Notes: generated by a model not told the origin, from the letters alone. Positions 39,148 to 50,277 are shown, counted from the first letter of the stretch. The stretch: DNA of 64,000 bases from Shiella aurantiaca (GCA_030412945.1 JAUHJS010000006.1:124001-188000), one strand, 5' to 3'. Numbers and translations: made by a program.

Positions 39148-40137
39148 TTACTCTTCTTCAAGTTTATACTTGGCTAGATCCATACCGAAAGTAAGATTCT
39201 TTTCCGCTACTAACTGCTCCAATTCCGCTAGTGATTTCTTACCGAAGTTGCGGAACTTCATCATGTCAGAGATATCCAATCTTACCAAATCAGCTAATGT
39301 TTTCACATCAGCAGCCTTCAGACAGTTGTAGGCACGAACGGAAAGATCCAAATCGCTCAACGATGTCTTCAAAAGCTTTCTCATGTGCAGCATTTCCTCA
39401 TCTACTGCCTCAGGCTCATTCTTATCAGACGAATCAAGAATCATCGTTTGATCAGAGAACAACATGAAGTGTTGAATCAAGATATGGGCTGCACCTTTAA
39501 GGGCTACTTCCGGATGAATGGAACCATCCGTCTCAATATCAAGTATTAATTTTTCGTAGTCAGTTTTTTGCTCCACACGTGTGTTTTCCACACTGTATTT
39601 CACATTTTTAATAGGGGTAAATACCGCATCGATAGGAATATACCCAAAGATTTGCTCAGCTGGCTTGTTCTCTTCTGCTGGTACATAACCACGTCCTTTC
39701 TCAAGGGTTAGTTCAATTTCAAACTGAACTGACTCATCAAGATTACAAATAACGTGCTCTGGATTAAGAATTTCGAAGAAGCTCGTTGCCTTTGCAATGT
39801 CACCTGCTTTGAAAACTTTTTGGTTTTTGATAGAAACGGTGATTTTATTATCAATGGTATCAGCTATCTTCTTGAATCTTACCATTTTAAGGTTCAAAAT
39901 GATATCGGTAACATCTTCCACCACTCCCTCTACAGTAGAAAACTCGTGCAATACACCGGGGATTTTAATGCCGGTGATGGCATATCCTTCCAAGGAAGAA
40001 AGGAGAATTCTTCTGAGTGCATTACCAATTGTTACACCATAGCCTTTTTCAAGTGGTTTGAAAGTGAAAAGACCGCGGAAATCATCCGCTTTTTCCATTA
40101 CCACCTTTTCAGGCATTTGAAATGCAAGTATTGACAT
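39148..40137 (-). CDS. rpoA: RNA polymerase alpha subunit
   Basis: 329 residues. N-terminal dimerization domain (~1-235, with [19 protein letters not shown]) and C-terminal DNA- and activator-binding domain (~250-315, helix-hairpin-helix around [20 protein letters not shown]). The full CTD means UP-element and class I activator contacts are possible. Lies between rpsD and rplQ as usual. Confidence 0.99.
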   Translation of the reverse strand: MSILAFQMPEKVVMEKADDFRGLFTFKPLEKGYGVTIGNALRRILLSSLEGYAITGIKIPGVLHEFSTVEGVVEDVTDIILNLKMVRFKKIADTIDNKITVSIKNQKVFKAGDIAKATSFFEILNPEHVICNLDESVQFEIELTLEKGRGYVPAEENKPAEQIFGYIPIDAVFTPIKNVKYSVENTRVEQKTDYEKLILDIETDGSIHPEVALKGAAHILIQHFMLFSDQTMILDSSDKNEPEAVDEEMLHMRKLLKTSLSDLDLSVRAYNCLKAADVKTLADLVRLDISDMMKFRNFGKKSLAELEQLVAEKNLTFGMDLAKYKLEEE

Positions 40138-40169
40138 ATTGTTAATTTTAATTCAGGTGAAAAGTAAAA

Positions 40170-40775
40170 TTACTTAGAGTAAAGCTCGACAATAAGCTGC
40201 TCCTGAATGTTCTCAGGAATTTCATCTCTCATAGGAACGGTGATGAATTTACCAGCCATATCGCTTTGGTTCCACTCTAACCAAGAGAAACGTTTCGCTC
40301 CTCTTGCTGCAAGACTGTTGGTAATGGCTTCCAATGATTTTGATTTTTCACGTACTGCTACGATATCACCAACTTTCACTGTGAATGAGGCCACGTTTAC
40401 CACATCACCATTTACAGTAATATGCTTATGCAATACCAACTGTCTGGCGGCACGTCTTGTAGGGGCAATTCCTAAGCGGTATACCACGTTGTCAAGTCTT
40501 GACTCCAATAATTGAAGCAACACCTCACCTGTGATACCGTCTTTACTACTTGCCTTATGGAAAATGTTCGCAAACTGTTTTTCCAATACACCATACGTGT
40601 ATTTAGCCTTTTGCTTTTCCATTAACTGGATAGCGTATTCAGACTGCTTCTTTCTTCTTCCGCGACCATGCTGGCCAGGAGGATAGTTTTTCTTTTGAAG
40701 TGCCTTACTTGGGCCTAAAATAGGCTCATTAAATCTTCTGGCTATTTTAGCCTTAGGACCTCTATATCTTGCCAT
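40170..40775 (-). CDS. rpsD: Ribosomal protein S4
   Basis: 201 residues. S4 RNA-binding domain (~92-155, [20 protein letters not shown]). The N-terminal zinc-binding cysteines found in some bacteria are missing ([20 protein letters not shown]), so this is a zinc-free form. A primary 16S rRNA binder; it represses the alpha operon in E. coli. Confidence 0.98.
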   Translation of the reverse strand: MARYRGPKAKIARRFNEPILGPSKALQKKNYPPGQHGRGRRKKQSEYAIQLMEKQKAKYTYGVLEKQFANIFHKASSKDGITGEVLLQLLESRLDNVVYRLGIAPTRRAARQLVLHKHITVNGDVVNVASFTVKVGDIVAVREKSKSLEAITNSLAARGAKRFSWLEWNQSDMAGKFITVPMRDEIPENIQEQLIVELYSK

Positions 40776-40817
40776 TTCTTATTATTAAAATCGGGTTCTT
40801 ACGAACTACAATTATGA

Positions 40818-41213
40818 TTAAACTCTTCTCTTTTTAGGAGGTCTACATCCGTTGTGAGGCAGAGGAGTAACATCTTTAATGATGGTTACTTCAATACCGG
40901 TATTCTGAATGGTTCTGATGGCAGACTCACGACCAGATCCCGGACCTTTAACGAAAACTTCACACTTTCTCATTCCTAAATCGTAGGCTACTTGAGCGCA
41001 GTTAGCTGCGGCCATTTGAGCGGCATACGGAGTGTTCTTCTTAGAACCTCTGAAACCCATTTTACCGGCAGAAGCCCAAGAAATAACTTGACCAGTAGAA
41101 TTGGTCATAGAAATGATGATGTTATTGAAAGAAGCCTTAATGTGAGCCTGGCCTACCGGTTCAACGGCAACCACTCTCTTTTTGGCTTTATCTTTTCTTT
41201 TTGCTTGACTCAT
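40818..41213 (-). CDS. rpsK: Ribosomal protein S11
   Basis: 131 residues with core [19 protein letters not shown] and conserved C terminus [15 protein letters not shown]. Platform protein of the 30S subunit. Between rpsM and rpsD. Confidence 0.98.
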   Translation of the reverse strand: MSQAKRKDKAKKRVVAVEPVGQAHIKASFNNIIISMTNSTGQVISWASAGKMGFRGSKKNTPYAAQMAAANCAQVAYDLGMRKCEVFVKGPGSGRESAIRTIQNTGIEVTIIKDVTPLPHNGCRPPKKRRV

Positions 41214-41245
41214 AGTTATTTAAATATATCGCTATGGCTTAATTA

Positions 41246-41623
41246 TTATTTAGTAGCCTTCTTCTTGTTGGCCACAGTCTTACGCTTACCTTTACGAGTA
41301 CGAGCATTGTTTTTAGTACTCTGTCCTCTTACAGGAAGTCCTTTTCTGTGACGAAGACCTCTGTAACAACCAATATCCATCAAACGCTTAATGCTAAGCT
41401 GGATTTCAGATTTCAAAACACCTTCCGTTTTGATTTCTTCACTGATGATGGTACGGATCGCATTTGATTCATCATCATTCCACTCACCAACTTTCTTGTC
41501 AAAGCTAATACCAGCTTTAGTCAAGATTCTGCGAGAAGATGATCTACCAATACCGAAAATGTAGGTTAAACCTATTTCCCCTCTTTTGTTATCGGGGATG
41601 TCTACACCGGAAATTCTTGCCAT
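41246..41623 (-). CDS. rpsM: Ribosomal protein S13
   Basis: 125 residues beginning [20 protein letters not shown], with [17 protein letters not shown] and [14 protein letters not shown] near the C terminus. 30S head protein touching the P-site tRNA. Starts five bases after rpmJ. Confidence 0.98.
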   Translation of the reverse strand: MARISGVDIPDNKRGEIGLTYIFGIGRSSSRRILTKAGISFDKKVGEWNDDESNAIRTIISEEIKTEGVLKSEIQLSIKRLMDIGCYRGLRHRKGLPVRGQSTKNNARTRKGKRKTVANKKKATK

Positions 41624-41628
41624 AGTAA

Positions 41629-41745
41629 TTAACCTTGTCTTTGTTTAAATCTAGGGTTCTTCTTGTTGATAACGTAGAGCTTTCCTTTTCTACGAATGAT
41701 CTTACATTCGCTGCTACGTTTCTTTATAGATGCTTTTACTTTCAT
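41629..41745 (-). CDS. rpmJ: Ribosomal protein L36 (zinc-free type)
   Basis: 38 residues ([20 protein letters not shown] at the N terminus, NPRFKQRQG at the C terminus). Only one of the Cys/His zinc ligands of classical L36 remains, so this is the zinc-independent form. Located between infA and rpsM, the normal place. Confidence 0.96.
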   Translation of the reverse strand: MKVKASIKKRSSECKIIRRKGKLYVINKKNPRFKQRQG

Positions 41746-41758
41746 TAGTGAAAATTCT

Positions 41759-41977
41759 CTATTTATATCTGTAAACTATTCTACCTTTTGTCAAATCATA
41801 AGGTGACATTTCAAGCTTTACCTTGTCGCCAGGAAGAATCTTAATGTAGTGCATTCTCATCTTTCCTGAGATGTGAGCAATTACTTGATGCCCATTTTCC
41901 AACTCTACTCTAAACATTGCATTAGAAAGAGCTTCTATGATTGTACCGTCTTGTTCTATAGATGCCTGTTTGGCCAT
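41759..41977 (-). CDS. infA: Translation initiation factor IF-1
   Basis: 72 residues, single S1-like OB fold ([47 protein letters not shown]). Occupies the A site during initiation. Starts one base after the map stop. Confidence 0.98.
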   Translation of the reverse strand: MAKQASIEQDGTIIEALSNAMFRVELENGHQVIAHISGKMRMHYIKILPGDKVKLEMSPYDLTKGRIVYRYK

Positions 41978-41978
41978 A

Positions 41979-42752
41979 CTATTGCTTAAGTGCTTCTTTT
42001 ATGTATTCAAAAGTAGTTAATACCTCTGCTTTATTCTTTCTTACTACTACCGTATGCTCGTAATGCGCAGAAGGTAATCGATCTTGTGTTCGTATCGTCC
42101 AACCGTCTGATTCCTGAACAACGCTGCGCTTTCCAAGATTAATCATAGGCTCTATGGCCAAAACCATCCCTTCCTGCAACAACACTCCTTTACCACGTTT
42201 TCCGTAATTAGGCACTTCAGGTGCTTCATGCAAACGCTTTCCAACTCCATGCCCTACTAATTCGCGCACCACACTAAAACCATTGTTTTCGGCATGTTGC
42301 TGAACTGCAAAAGCGATATCTCCAATTCGGTTACCTGCAATTGCCTGTTCAATCCCTTTGTATAAGCACTCTTCAGTTACCTGAAGCAGCTTTTCGGTTT
42401 GAGTATTGATGGTTCCGATTCGATGTGTATAAGCAGAATCACTATGGAAACCTTTGTAAAAGACACCACAATCTACCGATACAATGTCACCTTCATCTAA
42501 GGGTTTCTTACTAGGAAAGCCGTGCACTACATTTTCATTAAGAGAAACACATAGTGTATACGGAAAACCGTTGTAACCTTTGAACGAAGGAGTGCCACCG
42601 TGATCACGGATAAACTCTTCAGCAATACGATCAAGAACGTCTGTACTTACTCCCTTTTTAATGTTCTTAGCGATTTCGCCATGAACTTTGCCAAGGATTT
42701 CAGCACTTTCTTTTATTATGGCAATCTCTTCAGCTGACTTCAAATAAATCAT
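41979..42752 (-). CDS. map: Type I methionine aminopeptidase
   Basis: 257 residues. Removes initiator Met from new proteins. Metal ligands: Asp in [10 protein letters not shown] and SDSAYTHR, His in [12 protein letters not shown], Glu in AIEPMINL and YEHTVVV. The start overlaps the secY stop by one base (TAATG). Confidence 0.98.
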   Translation of the reverse strand: MIYLKSAEEIAIIKESAEILGKVHGEIAKNIKKGVSTDVLDRIAEEFIRDHGGTPSFKGYNGFPYTLCVSLNENVVHGFPSKKPLDEGDIVSVDCGVFYKGFHSDSAYTHRIGTINTQTEKLLQVTEECLYKGIEQAIAGNRIGDIAFAVQQHAENNGFSVVRELVGHGVGKRLHEAPEVPNYGKRGKGVLLQEGMVLAIEPMINLGKRSVVQESDGWTIRTQDRLPSAHYEHTVVVRKNKAEVLTTFEYIKEALKQ

Positions 42753-44071
42753 TACTGAGCGACTGCTACATTTTGAGCTCTTCCTTTGATACGACCCGAC
42801 TCCATCATTCCATCATAATGACGCATCAAAAGATAACTTTCAATTTGTTGCAAGGTATCCAATATTACCCCTACCATAATAAGCAAAGAAGTACCGCCAT
42901 AAAACTGGCTAAACTCTCTACTTACTCCGGCAATATTTGCTACCGCTGGCAATACCGCCACCGCAGCTAGGAAAATAGATCCCGGAAGTGTAATACGAGA
43001 CAATACATTGTCAATAAACTCTGAGGTTGGTTTTCCTGGCTTAATGCCCGGTACGAAACCTCCATTTCTCTTCATATCCTCAGCGATTTGGTTAGGATTA
43101 ACCGTAATCGCAGTATAGAAGAAGGTGAAAACGATAATCAACAAAGCAAATAAAACGTTGTATTGCCATGTAGTGAAATCTGAGAAGGTATTACCTACAG
43201 ATGCCGCTAGGTCGCTATTATCGGCCCAAATTTGAGCAACTAGCGCTGGCAAGAACATAAGAGACTGTGCGAAGATAATCGGCATTACACCTGAAGCATT
43301 CAGCTTCAATGGGATATACTGTCTTTGACCACCATACACTTTGTTACCCACAACCTGCTTGGCATATTGAACTGGAATCTTTCGAGTAGCCTGTGTTAAC
43401 ATCACCACACCCATTACTACGAAGAGTAAGGCAACGATTTCCAACACGAACAACAAGAACCCTCCCGTACCCCTTGAAATCACCTCAGCTACTAATGAGC
43501 CTGGGAAACGAGAGATAATACCAATCATGATCAACATAGAGATACCATTTCCGATTCCCTTGTCGGTAATTCTTTCACCTAACCACATACAGAAGATTGT
43601 TCCTGCTGTAAGGATGATGATAGAAGAAATGGTGAAATAATATCTATCCACCAACAAAGCCTCTGAAGGAATGGTGGCCGTTAAATATCCAATACCTTGG
43701 AAAACGGTAATTACTATTGTAAGGACACGAGTGATTTGATTGAGACGTTTACGACCTGATTCACCCTCCTTTTGCATTCTTTGGAAATACGGAAGAGCGA
43801 TAGTCAATAATTGTACAACAATGGATGCACTGATATAAGGCATAATCCCTAAAGCAAAGATGGAAGCATTGCTAAATGCACCACCTAAGAAGGTATCTAA
43901 TAAACCAAATATCCCTTGCGCATCACCTGAAAGTTTATCAGGGTTCACACCTGGTAACACGACAAAAGAACCAAGACGGAAGATAATCAAGAAACCAATG
44001 GTATTAATGATTCTCGTTCTTAGTTCCTCTATCGAGAATATGTTCCTTATAGTAGTAAAAAACCTTTTCAT
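42752..44071 (-). CDS. secY: Preprotein translocase subunit SecY
   Basis: 439 residues with ten membrane helices. Forms the SecYEG channel. Family motifs GIMPYISASIVVQLL and GIGNGISMLIMIGI, and the pore region YINASAVIQ-like equivalents are present (ASGVMPIIFAQSLMFLP). Starts three bases after rplO. Confidence 0.98.
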   Translation of the reverse strand: MKRFFTTIRNIFSIEELRTRIINTIGFLIIFRLGSFVVLPGVNPDKLSGDAQGIFGLLDTFLGGAFSNASIFALGIMPYISASIVVQLLTIALPYFQRMQKEGESGRKRLNQITRVLTIVITVFQGIGYLTATIPSEALLVDRYYFTISSIIILTAGTIFCMWLGERITDKGIGNGISMLIMIGIISRFPGSLVAEVISRGTGGFLLFVLEIVALLFVVMGVVMLTQATRKIPVQYAKQVVGNKVYGGQRQYIPLKLNASGVMPIIFAQSLMFLPALVAQIWADNSDLAASVGNTFSDFTTWQYNVLFALLIIVFTFFYTAITVNPNQIAEDMKRNGGFVPGIKPGKPTSEFIDNVLSRITLPGSIFLAAVAVLPAVANIAGVSREFSQFYGGTSLLIMVGVILDTLQQIESYLLMRHYDGMMESGRIKGRAQNVAVAQ

Positions 44072-44074
44072 GTA

Positions 44075-44518
44075 TTAAAGAGTAGTAGCTTTACCTCCTG
44101 CTTTCTCAATCATTGCTACAGCAGTAGCAGAGAAAGCATGAACTGTAACATCAACTTTAGCTTTCAATTCGCCTCTTCCCAAAACTTTTACCGTATCATT
44201 TTTACCTACGATACCGTTTTCCACCATAGTGCTGAAGGTGATAACACCACCAACCTTATCGGCAAGTTTCTGAAGATCATCTAGATTAACCGCTTTAAAT
44301 TCAACACGGTTAGGGTTTCTGAACCCAAACTTAGGAACACGTCTTTGTAAAGGCATTTGACCACCTTCAAAGCCGGCCTTTTGGCTATAACCTGATCTAG
44401 ATTTTGCTCCTTTATGACCTCTTGTTGAAGTACCGCCTCTACCAGAACCTGTACCACGACCGATTCGTTTTCTAGATTTAGTAGCCCCATCAGCAGGCTT
44501 TAATGTATGTAACTTCAT
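44075..44518 (-). CDS. rplO: Ribosomal protein L15
   Basis: 147 residues. Glycine-rich N-terminal tail (GRGTGSGRGGTSTRGHKGAK, SGYSQKAGFEGGQMPLQRR) and C-terminal globular domain. Assembly protein of the 50S subunit. Confidence 0.98.
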   Translation of the reverse strand: MKLHTLKPADGATKSRKRIGRGTGSGRGGTSTRGHKGAKSRSGYSQKAGFEGGQMPLQRRVPKFGFRNPNRVEFKAVNLDDLQKLADKVGGVITFSTMVENGIVGKNDTVKVLGRGELKAKVDVTVHAFSATAVAMIEKAGGKATTL

Positions 44519-44523
44519 TGTAA

Positions 44524-44703
44524 TTAAATTTCAGTAACAGTAACCAAGTGACTTACTTTTTGAATCATTCCTTTAATCTGAGGAGTGACTTCTTTCTCAA
44601 CTGTGCGATTAATTTTGCCTAAACCTAAAGCAACGATGGTACGCTTTTGATACTCAGGTCTTTTAATCGTACTTTTTACTTGAATGATTTTAACCTTTGC
44701 CAT
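44524..44703 (-). CDS. rpmD: Ribosomal protein L30
   Basis: 59 residues (MAKVKIIQVKSTIKRPEYQK at the N terminus). Typical short bacterial L30, between rpsE and rplO with four- to five-base spacers. Confidence 0.96.
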   Translation of the reverse strand: MAKVKIIQVKSTIKRPEYQKRTIVALGLGKINRTVEKEVTPQIKGMIQKVSHLVTVTEI

Positions 44704-44707
44704 TTTC

Positions 44708-45232
44708 TTACCCGTTAAAAACTTTAGTTAAGCTAATTCCTCTGTGTTGTGCTACAGTGAAGGCATTTCTCATATTTACCAAAGCATCGAAAGTTGCTTT
44801 TACCACGTTATGAGGGTTTGAAGAACCTTTTGACTTTGCCAAAACGTCTTTAATACCAGCACTTTCAAGTACAGCACGCATCGCACCACCGGCAATTACA
44901 CCAGTACCGGCCGCAGCTGGCTTAATAAGCACATAACCACCACTATATTTACCGTATTGCTCATGAGGTAAAGTACCTTTGAATACAGGAACTTTAACCA
45001 AATTTTTCTTAGCATCATCAATGCCTTTAGCAATAGCATCAGTTACCTCGTTGGCTTTTCCAAGACCATAACCTACCACACCGTTACCATCACCCACAAC
45101 AACGATAGCTGAGAAGCTAAAACGTCTACCACCTTTTACTACTTTGGCAACACGCTGAATGGCTACTACCTTTTCCTTTAGGTCGATTTCGCTAGCTTTT
45201 ACTGACTTTATGTTATTTTGTGTCATCGTCAT
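44708..45232 (-). CDS. rpsE: Ribosomal protein S5
   Basis: 174 residues. N-terminal double-stranded RNA-binding domain ([20 protein letters not shown]) and C-terminal domain with [20 protein letters not shown]. Involved in accuracy of translation. The start overlaps the rplR stop. Confidence 0.98.
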   Translation of the reverse strand: MTMTQNNIKSVKASEIDLKEKVVAIQRVAKVVKGGRRFSFSAIVVVGDGNGVVGYGLGKANEVTDAIAKGIDDAKKNLVKVPVFKGTLPHEQYGKYSGGYVLIKPAAAGTGVIAGGAMRAVLESAGIKDVLAKSKGSSNPHNVVKATFDALVNMRNAFTVAQHRGISLTKVFNG

Positions 45233-45582
45233 TAGAATTTTAAACCACCTTCTCTAGCACCATCAGCCAAGGCTTTCACTCTACCATGATAGCGGTATCC
45301 ACCTCTATCAAATACAACTACTTCAATGCCTTGCGCTTTAGCTCTTTCAGCTAGTTTTTTACCTACGTTCGCTGAAATGCCTACGTTAGCAGTAGCATCT
45401 TTAGCGATTTCTCTTGATGACGCAAAAGCCAAAGTGTGTCCTTTGATATCATCAATAAGCTGTGCATATATACCTGTATTGCTTTTGAAAACAGACAATC
45501 TAGGTTTCTCAGCAGTACCAGAAATTTTGTTTCTGATACCCATTCTGATTCTTGTTCTTTTTTGCAGTTTGTTAAGTGCCAT
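45232..45582 (-). CDS. rplR: Ribosomal protein L18
   Basis: 116 residues, with [20 protein letters not shown] and [20 protein letters not shown]. Binds 5S rRNA. Between rplF and rpsE. Confidence 0.98.
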   Translation of the reverse strand: MALNKLQKRTRIRMGIRNKISGTAEKPRLSVFKSNTGIYAQLIDDIKGHTLAFASSREIAKDATANVGISANVGKKLAERAKAQGIEVVVFDRGGYRYHGRVKALADGAREGGLKF

Positions 45583-45590
45583 CTTACTAA

Positions 45591-46142
45591 TTATTTAGCT
45601 GCAGTCTTACCTGCTTTACGTCTAACAACCTCACCCACAAAGCGAATACCTTTACCTTTGTAAGGTTCAACCTTACGAAGTGAACGGATTTTTGCCGCCA
45701 CCTGGCCAATTAATTGCTTGTCGTTACCTTGAAGAGTAACAGTTGGGTTTTTACCTTTTGGAGTTTCTGCAGCTATAGATATCTCTTTAGGTACTCCTAA
45801 ATAGATATTGTGAGAGTATCCTAAGCTAAGCTCTAGAACTTGACCTTGTACGGATGCTTTATAACCCACACCTACTAATTCAAGATCTACTTTGTAACCA
45901 GTACTTACACCGATTACCATGTTATTGATTAACGATCTATAAAGGCCGTGAAGCGCTCTATGACGTTTCTGATCCGTTGGTCTTTCCACTAACACAGTGT
46001 TTCCTTCTACCTTTACAGTAATATCCGGATCAACTTGTTGCGTCAAAGTCCCCTTAGAGCCTTTTACGGTAACTAATCCTTTCTCGACAGTTACTGTAAC
46101 GCCTGCAGGCAGATCAATTGGTTTTTTACCTATCCTTGACAT
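45591..46142 (-). CDS. rplF: Ribosomal protein L6
   Basis: 183 residues, two homologous domains; [19 protein letters not shown] at the N terminus and [21 protein letters not shown] at the C terminus (split motif). Close to the sarcin-ricin loop in the 50S. Confidence 0.98.
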   Translation of the reverse strand: MSRIGKKPIDLPAGVTVTVEKGLVTVKGSKGTLTQQVDPDITVKVEGNTVLVERPTDQKRHRALHGLYRSLINNMVIGVSTGYKVDLELVGVGYKASVQGQVLELSLGYSHNIYLGVPKEISIAAETPKGKNPTVTLQGNDKQLIGQVAAKIRSLRKVEPYKGKGIRFVGEVVRRKAGKTAAK

Positions 46143-46152
46143 TCTTTATTAA

Positions 46153-46548
46153 TTAATATACGTAACACAATACTTCGCCACCCACATTCATTTGCTTGGC
46201 TTCTTTATCTGTCATCACTCCTTTAGAAGTAGACAAGATAGCTACACCAAGACCATTAAGAACACGAGGCATTTCACCCACATGGGCGTATTTTCTAAGG
46301 CCTGGCTTACTGATTCTCTCAAGAGACAATATAGCCGGAGCTTTAGTGGCAGGATGATACTTTAAAGCAATTTTAATAGTACCCTGAACGCTAGAATCAT
46401 CAAACTTGTAATTCTGAATATAGCCTTTTTCATGCAACACTTTGGTGATTTCCTTCTTAATGTTAGAAGCAGGAAGTTCCACCACGCGGTGATTAGCTTT
46501 AATAGCGTTTCTCAATCTTGTCAGATAATCTGCTATTGGGTCTGTCAT
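46153..46548 (-). CDS. rpsH: Ribosomal protein S8
   Basis: 131 residues. MTDPIADYLTRLRNAIKANH and C-terminal STSKGVMTDKEAKQMNVGGE. Central-domain 16S binder and, in E. coli, the translational repressor of the spc operon. An unusually long 91-base gap with a hairpin precedes it. Confidence 0.98.
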   Translation of the reverse strand: MTDPIADYLTRLRNAIKANHRVVELPASNIKKEITKVLHEKGYIQNYKFDDSSVQGTIKIALKYHPATKAPAILSLERISKPGLRKYAHVGEMPRVLNGLGVAILSTSKGVMTDKEAKQMNVGGEVLCYVY

Positions 46549-46574
46549 TTTAGTAATATTCTTAGATATAAAAT

Positions 46575-46591
46575 GCCTGTCTTAAACAGGC
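46575..46591 (-). promoter_or_regulatory. Hairpin in the rpsN-rpsH spacer
   Basis: Six-bp GC-rich stem GCCTGT (46575-46580) and ACAGGC (46586-46591) with a five-base loop, 27 bases upstream of rpsH. No real T tract follows, so it is more likely an RNA control or processing element than a terminator. Confidence 0.4.
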
Positions 46592-46639
46592 CTGCAAAAC
46601 TACGGAAACTTTCTTATAAAAAAAATAAAAAAGCAAAAA

Positions 46640-46909
46640 TTACCAGCTAGCTTTCGTTACACCAGGAATCAATCCATCTGATGCCATCTCACGGAAAGTT
46701 ACCCTGTTGATACCAAACTTACGCATGTAGCCTTTCGGACGACCCGTTAGTTTGCAACGGTTGTGTAAACGTACAGGAGAAGAGTTTTTCGGAAGTTTAT
46801 CCAAAGCAACGTAGTCACCTGCTTCTTTAAGAGCTTTTCTTTTAGCTGCATAACGAGCAACTAGTTTCTCTCTTTTTCTTTCTCTAGCTTTAATCGACTC
46901 TTTAGCCAT
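46640..46909 (-). CDS. rpsN: Ribosomal protein S14 (zinc-free type)
   Basis: 89 residues. Long form without the CxxC...CxxC zinc ribbon ([20 protein letters not shown]). [20 protein letters not shown] at the N terminus. 30S head protein. Confidence 0.97.
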   Translation of the reverse strand: MAKESIKARERKREKLVARYAAKRKALKEAGDYVALDKLPKNSSPVRLHNRCKLTGRPKGYMRKFGINRVTFREMASDGLIPGVTKASW

Positions 46910-46911
46910 AA

Positions 46912-47466
46912 TTAGTTATTTTTATTAACGAAAGGCATTCCGAAAGCTTTAAGCAATTCGTAAGACTCTTCGTCAGTATTTGCAGTTGTTACAAAAGTGA
47001 TGTCCATACCATTAATTTTCGCCACCTTCTCAATGCTGATCTCTGGGAAAATTATTTGCTCTTTCACACCTAAGGTATAGTTACCTCTACCGTCAAATCC
47101 TTTATCGCTGATACCACGGAAGTCACGTACACGTGGCAATGCGATAGAAGTCAAACGATCAAGGAATTCGTACATCTTATCACCCCTGAGGGTAACACGT
47201 GCACCAATAGGCATGTCTTCTCTCAACTTGAAGTTAGAGATAGCGTTTTTAGACTTGGTAGGAACTGCTTTCTGACCAGTGATCAAGGTCAATTCGTCTA
47301 CACCTACATCAACGAGCTTCTTATCAGCTACAGCTGCACCAATACCCTTATTGATACTGATTTTAGTAAGCTTAGGCACCTGCATGATTGACTTATATTG
47401 GAATTTATCCTTAAGCGCAGGTACGATTTCGTTGAAATACTTTTCTTTTAATCTTGGATTAGCCAT
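46912..47466 (-). CDS. rplE: Ribosomal protein L5
   Basis: 184 residues with [39 protein letters not shown] and [18 protein letters not shown]. Binds 5S rRNA. The start overlaps the rplX stop by one base. Confidence 0.98.
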   Translation of the reverse strand: MANPRLKEKYFNEIVPALKDKFQYKSIMQVPKLTKISINKGIGAAVADKKLVDVGVDELTLITGQKAVPTKSKNAISNFKLREDMPIGARVTLRGDKMYEFLDRLTSIALPRVRDFRGISDKGFDGRGNYTLGVKEQIIFPEISIEKVAKINGMDITFVTTANTDEESYELLKAFGMPFVNKNN

Positions 47467-47807
47467 TACTTTATAAACTCTCCAGTTTTCTTAGAATATC
47501 TTTGTAGCTTATTTTTATCATTAAGCTTGCGACCTGTACGAGTAGGTGCGCCAGTGGCAGGATCTACCAACATCAAGTTGCTTAAATGAATGGAAGCTTC
47601 TTTCTTTTCGATGCCACCATTAGGAGTAGTAGCCGATGGTTTAACGTGTTTGGTAACTACGTTAGCACCTTCTACAATCGCTCTGTTCTTATCAGCCAAA
47701 ACTGAAAGGACCAAACCGGTTTTTCCCTTAGAGTTACCCGCGATAACCTTTACAGTATCGCCCTTCTTGATGTGAAGTTTGGGTTGTTTGTTATACTTTC
47801 TTTCCAT
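47466..47807 (-). CDS. rplX: Ribosomal protein L24
   Basis: 113 residues. KOW motif [20 protein letters not shown] and [20 protein letters not shown]. Early assembly protein of the 50S. Confidence 0.98.
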   Translation of the reverse strand: MERKYNKQPKLHIKKGDTVKVIAGNSKGKTGLVLSVLADKNRAIVEGANVVTKHVKPSATTPNGGIEKKEASIHLSNLMLVDPATGAPTRTGRKLNDKNKLQRYSKKTGEFIK

Positions 47808-47809
47808 TA

Positions 47810-48178
47810 TTATAGAACTTCAGGGGCCAATGAAACAATTTTCATGAATTGCTTTTCACGTAGTTCACGAGCTACAGGTCCGAAAATACGGGTACCTCTT
47901 GGCTCATCGTTTGCGTTAAGCAATACGGCCGCATTATCTTCAAAACGAATATAAGAACCATCCTTTCTGCGGATTTCTTTCTTGGTTCTTACAATTACTG
48001 CTTTAGAGACAGTACCTTTCTTCATATTGCTTGAAGAAAGTGCAGACTTTACCGTAACCACTACCTTGTCGCCTATGGATGCATACCTTCTACCGGTACC
48101 GCCCAACACGCGAATAACAAGTACCTCTTTAGCACCGCTATTATCCGCTACACCTAATCTGGATTCTTGCTGTATCAT
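47810..48178 (-). CDS. rplN: Ribosomal protein L14
   Basis: 122 residues, canonical from [20 protein letters not shown] to [12 protein letters not shown]. Forms part of the intersubunit bridge. Confidence 0.99.
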   Translation of the reverse strand: MIQQESRLGVADNSGAKEVLVIRVLGGTGRRYASIGDKVVVTVKSALSSSNMKKGTVSKAVIVRTKKEIRRKDGSYIRFEDNAAVLLNANDEPRGTRIFGPVARELREKQFMKIVSLAPEVL

Positions 48179-48180
48179 GG

Positions 48181-48438
48181 TTATTTAGCTCTTTCTATAA
48201 TTTCAACTAATCTCCAACGCTTATTCTTGCTCAAAGGACGAGTTTCCATGATGCGTACTGTATCACCGATTCCACACTCGTTCTTATCGTCATGGGCCAT
48301 AAACTTGGAAGTCTTTCCAAGGAATTTGCCATACATAGGGTGCTTAATACGGCTGTGAACAGCAACAGTGATGGATTTATCCATTTTATTGCTAACAACC
48401 TTCCCTATTCTCTCTTTTCTGAGGTTTCTAGATTCCAT
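48181..48438 (-). CDS. rpsQ: Ribosomal protein S17
   Basis: 85 residues, OB fold, [20 protein letters not shown] and [20 protein letters not shown]. Early 30S assembly protein. Confidence 0.98.
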   Translation of the reverse strand: MESRNLRKERIGKVVSNKMDKSITVAVHSRIKHPMYGKFLGKTSKFMAHDDKNECGIGDTVRIMETRPLSKNKRWRLVEIIERAK

Positions 48439-48458
48439 AATCTACTTATTCTTAATAG

Positions 48459-48650
48459 TTAAGCGTTGTTTCTAGCACTTAACTCAGTTTCTAATCTTGC
48501 GATAACTTTACGAGCCTCTCTAATTTTCATAGGATTCTCGATCGGTGAAATGGCATGTGCAAATTGAAGCTTTCTGATGGCTTCTTTTTCACTAACGATT
48601 TTGCTCTTGATATCCTCTAAAGAGAGCGATTTGATTTCAGACATTTTCAT
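48459..48650 (-). CDS. rpmC: Ribosomal protein L29
   Basis: 63 residues, two helices; MKMSEIKSLSLEDIKSKIVS with either Met1 or Met3 as start. Near the peptide exit tunnel, docking place of trigger factor and SRP with L23. Confidence 0.97.
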   Translation of the reverse strand: MKMSEIKSLSLEDIKSKIVSEKEAIRKLQFAHAISPIENPMKIREARKVIARLETELSARNNA

Positions 48651-48659
48651 AACTCTCGA

Positions 48660-49079
48660 CTATTCAACGTAATCTCTACGTACAACGAATTTAGTACTGA
48701 TAGGCAATTTCTGAGCAGCTAAACGCAATGACTCTTTTGCCACTTCCATATTAACTCCACCTGATTCGAATAGGATAGTGCCTGGCTTAACCACTGCTAC
48801 CCAATACTCAGGAGCACCTTTACCTTTACCCATACGTACCTCTGCAGGTTTTCTAGTAATAGGCTTATCAGGGAATATACGAATCCAAACCTGGCCTTCA
48901 CGCTTCATGGCTCTGGTCATGGCGATACGAGCAGCTTCAATTTGGCGGCTGGTAATCCAACCTTCTTCTAATGACTTAATAGCGAAAGATCCGAAGGAGA
49001 TAGAATGGCCTCTTTGGGCAATTCCTTTTACTCTCCCCTTTTGCATCTTTCTATATTTGGTTCTTTTTGGCTGTAACAT
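48660..49079 (-). CDS. rplP: Ribosomal protein L16
   Basis: 139 residues: [40 protein letters not shown] and [12 protein letters not shown]. Contacts A-site tRNA. Confidence 0.99.
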   Translation of the reverse strand: MLQPKRTKYRKMQKGRVKGIAQRGHSISFGSFAIKSLEEGWITSRQIEAARIAMTRAMKREGQVWIRIFPDKPITRKPAEVRMGKGKGAPEYWVAVVKPGTILFESGGVNMEVAKESLRLAAQKLPISTKFVVRRDYVE

Positions 49080-49101
49080 TGTCTTTTAATTAAAGGACCA
49101 A

Positions 49102-49884
49102 TTATTTTTTCTTTCTTCTTTGACCACCGTTATCGCCTCCTTTGTCAGGTCGATCAGCGCCACCTCTTTTTCTTCTTGCACCGGCATTAGGAGCAGCAGA
49201 AGCCGAAGCACCCGCTGAAGCATTATTAGTAATACCAGCGTTAGGAGAAAGGTCTCTTTTACCATATACTTCTCCTTTGAAAACCCATACTTTAATACCG
49301 ATTTTTCCGTATACAGTATTGGCTTCAGAGATAGCATAATCAATATCAGCACGAAGGGTGTGCAAAGGAATTCTACCTTCTTTGTATTGCTCATTACGAG
49401 CCATCTCGGCACCACCTAAACGACCACCAAGCTTAACTTTAATTCCTTGGGCACCTACGCGGATAGCAGAAGAAATAGCCTGTTTCATGGCTCTTCTGAA
49501 AGAAATCCTTGCTTCCAATTGTTGAGCGATAGACTCGCCTACCAATTTGGCATCAATCTCAGGTCTCTTGATTTCGAAGATATTGATCTGAACATCTTTG
49601 CCAGTCAATTTCTTGATCTCTTCTTTAATTTTATCTACTTCGCTACCACCTTTACCAATAACTACACCCGGACGAGCCGTGTGGATGGTTAAAGTGATAC
49701 GCTTAAGCGTACGCTCAATAACTACTTTTGAAATGCCGCCTTTAGAGATACGTGCATCTAGGTATTTTCTGATTTTATGGTCTTCAACCAATTTATCAGC
49801 GAAGGTTCTCCCACCGTACCAGCTAGAATCCCAACCTTTAACAATGCCTAATCTAAGGCCTACCGGGTTAACTTTTTGTCCCAT
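49102..49884 (-). CDS. rpsC: Ribosomal protein S3 with low-complexity tail
   Basis: 260 residues. KH domain with [20 protein letters not shown] and the C-terminal half [20 protein letters not shown] are normal. From ~residue 213 there is an Asn/Ala/Ser stretch ([20 protein letters not shown]) and a Gly/Lys-rich basic end, making it longer than E. coli S3 (233). mRNA entry-site protein with helicase activity. Confidence 0.98.
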   Translation of the reverse strand: MGQKVNPVGLRLGIVKGWDSSWYGGRTFADKLVEDHKIRKYLDARISKGGISKVVIERTLKRITLTIHTARPGVVIGKGGSEVDKIKEEIKKLTGKDVQINIFEIKRPEIDAKLVGESIAQQLEARISFRRAMKQAISSAIRVGAQGIKVKLGGRLGGAEMARNEQYKEGRIPLHTLRADIDYAISEANTVYGKIGIKVWVFKGEVYGKRDLSPNAGITNNASAGASASAAPNAGARRKRGGADRPDKGGDNGGQRRKKK

Positions 49885-49893
49885 TACTCCTTA

Positions 49894-50271
49894 TTATTTA
49901 ACAGTTTCGTTATTAGCTACTACTTTATCAGATGCACTTGCTACGATAAGCGTAACGTGATTAGATCTTTTTCTAATTCTATGTGCACGGCCTTGAGGAG
50001 CAGGTCTTAATCTTTTCAAAATACGACCACCATCCACGAAAATCTCCTTCACGAAAAGATCAGCTTCTTCCAATTTCGCGTCTTGGTGCTTGTTCTGCCA
50101 GTTAGAGATAGCAGACAAAAGGAGTTTTTCCAATCTGGCTGCGCCCTCTTTAGGCTGAAACTTAAGTATGCTCAATGCCTTACTCACCTTTTGACCTCTC
50201 ACAAGATCGGCCACTAACCTCATTTTACGAGGCGATGTAGGTACATTATTTAATTTTGCTATCGCTTCCAT
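49894..50271 (-). CDS. rplV: Ribosomal protein L22
   Basis: 125 residues: [20 protein letters not shown] and [20 protein letters not shown]. Lines the exit tunnel. Confidence 0.98.
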   Translation of the reverse strand: MEAIAKLNNVPTSPRKMRLVADLVRGQKVSKALSILKFQPKEGAARLEKLLLSAISNWQNKHQDAKLEEADLFVKEIFVDGGRILKRLRPAPQGRAHRIRKRSNHVTLIVASASDKVVANNETVK

Positions 50272-50277
50272 GCTAAA

